From CAZEZY01 sp964516635 (GTDB lineage Bacteria > Pseudomonadota > Gammaproteobacteria > Burkholderiales > Burkholderiaceae_C), in NCBI GenBank assembly GCA_964516635.1, contig CAZEZY010000044.1, forward strand, positions 1 through 16,893: a DNA stretch of 16,893 nucleotides, read 5' to 3'. Below, piece after piece: positions 14,696 to 16,893 of this stretch. The position numbers and the translations under genes were made by a program. Below the pieces are notes generated by a model that was not told the DNA's origin, ran no database searches, and saw only the letters and a program-made list of their open reading frames with translations. Numbering within the stretch: the first letter of the stretch is position 1; each line of letters begins with the position of its first letter.

Positions 14696-16411
14696 TCACT
14701 CGCCTCCACGCTCAAACACCATCCAGGTTTCCCGGTTTTCACGCAGACGCGGAATCCGGTTCATCAGCTTCCACTCGTCCAGGTCCACCTGTTTGGAGAG
14801 GGTGGCGTAATCGGCGGTGTCCACCACCAGTCGGGAGCAGCGTTCGGCGGAGGGTTGTCCTGCCCGCTCCACATGCAGTTGACCGTGATAACGAAGGCCT
14901 GCAATCTGGGCATGCCCCAGGCCATGCACGGCCACACAGTCGCCTGCCGGCGTCACAGCGGCCACCCGCTGCGAAATGGGCGCCTGGCCCATGCCATGGT
15001 TCAGCAGCGGCAGCCAAAGGGTCATCAGCAGCACCCAGCAAAAGGTGCTTCCACTGGCCGACAACACCAGGCTTTTCCACAAGGCGGGTCGATGCCGCCC
15101 AATGCGCCAGACCATGATGCCGATCCATCCCAGCGTGACCAGCAGGGCGGGAATGAAGAACACAAATGAGAAAGCAGGTTCAAAGGTCGGAAACAGTTTT
15201 GAAACGGTGGCAGCTGGCTTGACCGGCATGCCGATGGTCATTGCCAGCCAGTAAATCCAGATGACGACGGCACCTCCGGAAAAGAACAGCAAGGCGAACC
15301 AGTCCAGCCAGGCCGTGACCGATCGGCGCAGCGTGGGCAGGGCAAAGGCGGCCAGACAGGCGAGCATGGGCAGGGCCAGCAGCAGGGTGCGGTCACGCCC
15401 CCCTTCGAGCCACACCAGGATCAGGATGGAACCCACCCAGGTCACCGGTAACAACCAGTGCGCACATCGCCACTGGCGTCGCCAGCTCCAAACGGCCCAG
15501 ATGGCCAGGAGACCGGCAGGCCAGGTGAACCACAGCAGCAGGCGCCCCAGGCTCCGCCAGGATTCGTCATGCTGCCAGTGACTCAGCGTTCGGAAGGCAT
15601 CTGCCTCCAGGCCCGCCAGCCCGAACACACAGCCCGCTGCAAGCGCCGATCCGGTCAGTCCGGCCATGGCGAGTGATCGACCGGCTGCCGGTTGCCCCGG
15701 AAACAGCAGAATCCTTGGCAACAAATGGGGGAGGGCTGTGAGGAGACCCAGCCACAGGGCCAGACCGGGCATGCCGCTGAGAGCAAGCCCCCAGGCCGAT
15801 AGCCACCAGAGACCCAGGGTTTTCAGGTGGTGTCTGGCGTGGGTGCTCAGGCTGCGTGCGGCGGCGTGAAAAGCCAGCGCAGTGAAGGCCAGACGCGCCG
15901 CATCGACGCTGGTCTCATGGGCCAGCAAGGCGAGCCCGAGGCTCGCCACCAAGGCCAGCAGCGCGGCATCGGCGGTGGCGCGCGCGTAGTCGACCGGATG
16001 GGCCTCGCCGCCAAAGGCAAAGACCACGGGCTGGGCAGCCGGCAGGCGCGCCAGGTGAAGAACGCCGTACCAGGTACTTCCCAGGGTGATGAAAAGCAAG
16101 CCGGCAAAAGGCAGTTTGGCGGCCAGATCAGCCGGCAGGAAGCCGAACAGTTGAATAAAAACCGCGCCAAGCCAGTAGGGCAGCCATCCCGTGGTGATGG
16201 CTGGCTCGCCCAGCAGTCCAGGCTGCCACCAGGAGCCCGAATGGTGCGCCAGCTCGAGCATGACCCCGAAGGCTGCCAGGTCATCGTTGCGCCATGGATC
16301 GCGCCCCACAAAACCGGGGAGCACATAAAACAGCCCCAGCAGGGCCAGCACCCACCTCGGCAGTCGGCGAGCGGCCAGTTGGGTGACGATGGCGGGAGTC
16401 GGGCGGATCAC
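14696..16411 (-). CDS. Polytopic membrane protein, GT39/ArnT-like glycosyltransferase family (function unknown)
   Basis: A 571-residue protein with roughly 11 to 13 hydrophobic segments and a C-terminal soluble part of about 100 residues. This layout matches GT-C enzymes such as ArnT and PMT, which transfer a sugar from a polyprenyl-phosphate donor outside the inner membrane. After the first membrane segment (about 19-35) comes FVGRDPWRNDDLAAFGV, with acidic Asp43 and Asp44 where GT-C enzymes carry their catalytic acidic residues. A GLLGEPAITTGWLPYWLG segment then resembles the second loop of ArnT-like proteins. The C-terminal domain (after about 465) holds the GDCVAVHGLGHAQIAGLRYHG region. 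The GTG at 16411 is the only upstream start, since the next Met is near residue 51. The donor and acceptor are not predictable, and no sugar-synthesis genes are nearby. The family call is moderately sure; the function is open. Confidence 0.7.
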   Translation of the reverse strand: MIRPTPAIVTQLAARRLPRWVLALLGLFYVLPGFVGRDPWRNDDLAAFGVMLELAHHSGSWWQPGLLGEPAITTGWLPYWLGAVFIQLFGFLPADLAAKLPFAGLLFITLGSTWYGVLHLARLPAAQPVVFAFGGEAHPVDYARATADAALLALVASLGLALLAHETSVDAARLAFTALAFHAAARSLSTHARHHLKTLGLWWLSAWGLALSGMPGLALWLGLLTALPHLLPRILLFPGQPAAGRSLAMAGLTGSALAAGCVFGLAGLEADAFRTLSHWQHDESWRSLGRLLLWFTWPAGLLAIWAVWSWRRQWRCAHWLLPVTWVGSILILVWLEGGRDRTLLLALPMLACLAAFALPTLRRSVTAWLDWFALLFFSGGAVVIWIYWLAMTIGMPVKPAATVSKLFPTFEPAFSFVFFIPALLVTLGWIGIMVWRIGRHRPALWKSLVLSASGSTFCWVLLMTLWLPLLNHGMGQAPISQRVAAVTPAGDCVAVHGLGHAQIAGLRYHGQLHVERAGQPSAERCSRLVVDTADYATLSKQVDLDEWKLMNRIPRLRENRETWMVFERGGE

Positions 16412-16417
16412 CAGAAA

Positions 16418-16446
16418 ACTATAGCCGCTGCTGGAGGGGATGCAAC
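16418..16446 (-). promoter_or_regulatory. Candidate promoter of the GT39-like gene, possibly giving a leaderless mRNA
   Basis: On the minus strand TATAGT (16423 down to 16418, 5 of 6 matches to the -10 consensus) follows a weak TTGCAT -35 candidate (16445 down to 16440) at 16 bp. Transcription would start close to 16411, the first base of the GTG start codon. No Shine-Dalgarno sequence is visible before the GTG, which fits a leaderless or very short-leader message. The -35 is poor, so this is tentative. Confidence 0.35.
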
Positions 16447-16472
16447 AAAAAAAGCAGCCAGTGGCTGCTTTT
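16447..16472 (-). terminator. Rho-independent terminator of rpmE2
   Basis: A perfect 10-bp inverted repeat, AAAAGCAGCC (16450-16459) with GGCTGCTTTT (16463-16472), has a 3-base loop. Read on the minus strand it ends in seven T residues. It begins 20 bases after the rpmE2 stop codon. The structure is symmetrical, but the long T-run is only on the minus strand, so it serves rpmE2. Confidence 0.9.
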
Positions 16473-16491
16473 CGGTGTGTTGTTAAACCGG

Positions 16492-16746
16492 TTACTTGGA
16501 AGCACGAGCAAAGCGGTTGCGGAACTTCTCGACGCGACCGCCCATGTTGTCCACACTCTTCTGGGTGCCGGTGTAGAAGGGATGCGACTCGCTGGAGGTG
16601 TCGAGCTTGAACAGAGGCATTTCACGGCCATCGTCGAGCTTGATGGTTTCGCGGGTGTTCACGCAGGAACGGGTCACGAACTGAAAACCGTTGGACAGGT
16701 CCACGAAGCAGACGTCGCGGTAGTTGGGGTGAATGCCTTCTTTCAT
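16492..16746 (-). CDS. rpmE2: 50S ribosomal protein bL31, type B
   Basis: Large-subunit ribosomal protein at the bridge between subunits. The 84-residue protein starts MKEGIHPNYRDV and contains the family core TRSCVNTRETI, DDGREMPLFKLDTSSESHPFYTG and the C-terminal GGRVEKFRNRF. It has only two cysteines (Cys13 and Cys28) and no CxxC pairs, so it belongs to the zinc-free type B form rather than the zinc-ribbon type A. I chose the ATG at 16746, which has an AGGA Shine-Dalgarno core 8 bases upstream on the minus strand and gives the standard N-terminus. An in-frame ATG 30 bases earlier (16776) would add a non-conserved extension. It lies between rho and a GT39-like gene, with its own promoter and terminator. 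Confidence 0.96.
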   Translation of the reverse strand: MKEGIHPNYRDVCFVDLSNGFQFVTRSCVNTRETIKLDDGREMPLFKLDTSSESHPFYTGTQKSVDNMGGRVEKFRNRFARASK

Positions 16747-16806
16747 TTGCTGATTCCTGTGAGTTGCGGCAGCCACTGCCAGCCCATCTGGCGTACTTTC
16801 CGCGAA
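16747..16806 (-). promoter_or_regulatory. rpmE2 5' untranslated region with overlapping hairpins
   Basis: The roughly 60-base leader on the minus strand contains GCCAG-ATGGG-CTGGC and GGCAG-TGG-CTGCC, two 5-bp hairpins that share a GGC and so exclude each other. Autogenous control of rpmE is known in E. coli, and a similar role here is conceivable. The sequence alone does not show it. Confidence 0.3.
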
Positions 16807-16813
16807 GCTTTTA

Positions 16814-16843
16814 ATTATAGCTTGATGTGATAACGAAGATCAA
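16814..16843 (-). promoter_or_regulatory. Promoter of rpmE2
   Basis: On the minus strand a perfect -10 TATAAT (16819 down to 16814) stands 18 bp after TTGATC (16843 down to 16838, 4 of 6 matches to the -35 consensus). The -35 overlaps the last codons and stop codon of rho. Transcription would start near 16807 and give a leader of about 60 bases. A vegetative sigma-70 promoter fits a ribosomal protein gene. Confidence 0.75.
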
Positions 16844-16893
16844 CCGCCGCGGCGCATCAGATCAAAGAACTCGTGGTTGTTCTTGGTCTGCCT
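16840..16893 (-). CDS. rho: Transcription termination factor Rho, last 17 codons (5' end outside window)
   Basis: The minus strand from the window edge reads RQTKNNHEFFDLMRRGG then stop (TGA at 16842-16840). This matches the C-terminal end of Rho from betaproteobacteria, where a T-K-x-N-x-E-F-F-D-L-M pattern ends the hexameric RNA helicase. Only this tail is present, so the call rests on 17 residues plus the known rho-rpmE2 neighbourhood. No intrinsic terminator separates it from rpmE2. Confidence 0.85.
   Translation of the reverse strand, partial: RQTKNNHEFFDLMRRGG

Noticed and set aside
1..16893. Mobile elements, CRISPR arrays, tRNA or rRNA genes, or a new defence system
   Set aside because: No transposase, integrase, regular repeat array, tRNA-like cloverleaf or atypical composition was seen. 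The window is contiguous core-genome content.

Overview
The window looks like chromosomal housekeeping DNA from a high-GC betaproteobacterium, most likely of the order Burkholderiales. This rests on the conserved ftsH-folP-glmM order, a zinc-free (type B) bL31 gene just downstream of rho, and the general character of the proteins. Genus cannot be fixed from the sequence alone. I see no mobile element, CRISPR array, rRNA or tRNA, and no stretch over about 300 bases without a gene.

Left part (1-3809, all + strand): the C-terminal end of ftsH, a rho-independent terminator, then folP (dihydropteroate synthase), glmM (phosphoglucosamine mutase), a GNAT acetyltransferase and a Tat-exported TlpA-like redoxin. 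The last three genes are joined by 4-base ATGA stop/start overlaps and are probably translationally coupled.

Middle part (about 3820-14685): one phosphate and polyphosphate block. ppk1 (polyphosphate kinase) and sixA (phosphohistidine phosphatase) run rightward and meet ppx (exopolyphosphatase), which runs leftward; the sixA and ppx stop codons share a single CTAG. Divergent from ppx is the full pstS-pstC-pstA-pstB-phoU-phoB-phoR operon: high-affinity phosphate uptake, its signalling adaptor PhoU and the PhoR-PhoB two-component system. PhoB-box-like direct repeats lie before pstS (four 11-bp half-sites) and before ppk1 (two half-sites). This suggests that phosphate starvation drives both uptake and polyphosphate synthesis. 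The ppk1 leader also carries two four-codon ORFs chained by ATGA overlaps into the ppk1 start codon, the most unusual local structure I found.

Right part (14696-16893, all - strand): the last codons of rho, rpmE2 (bL31 type B) with a near-consensus promoter overlapping the rho stop codon and a strong terminator, then a GTG-started polytopic membrane protein resembling GT39/ArnT-type lipid-dependent glycosyltransferases. That gene converges on phoR with a 10-base gap.

Most genes are well-known families. The points most worth a second look are regulatory (ppk1 leader, Pho boxes, hairpins) or contextual (sixA beside ppk1, the GNAT-redoxin pair behind glmM, the uncharacterised membrane protein).
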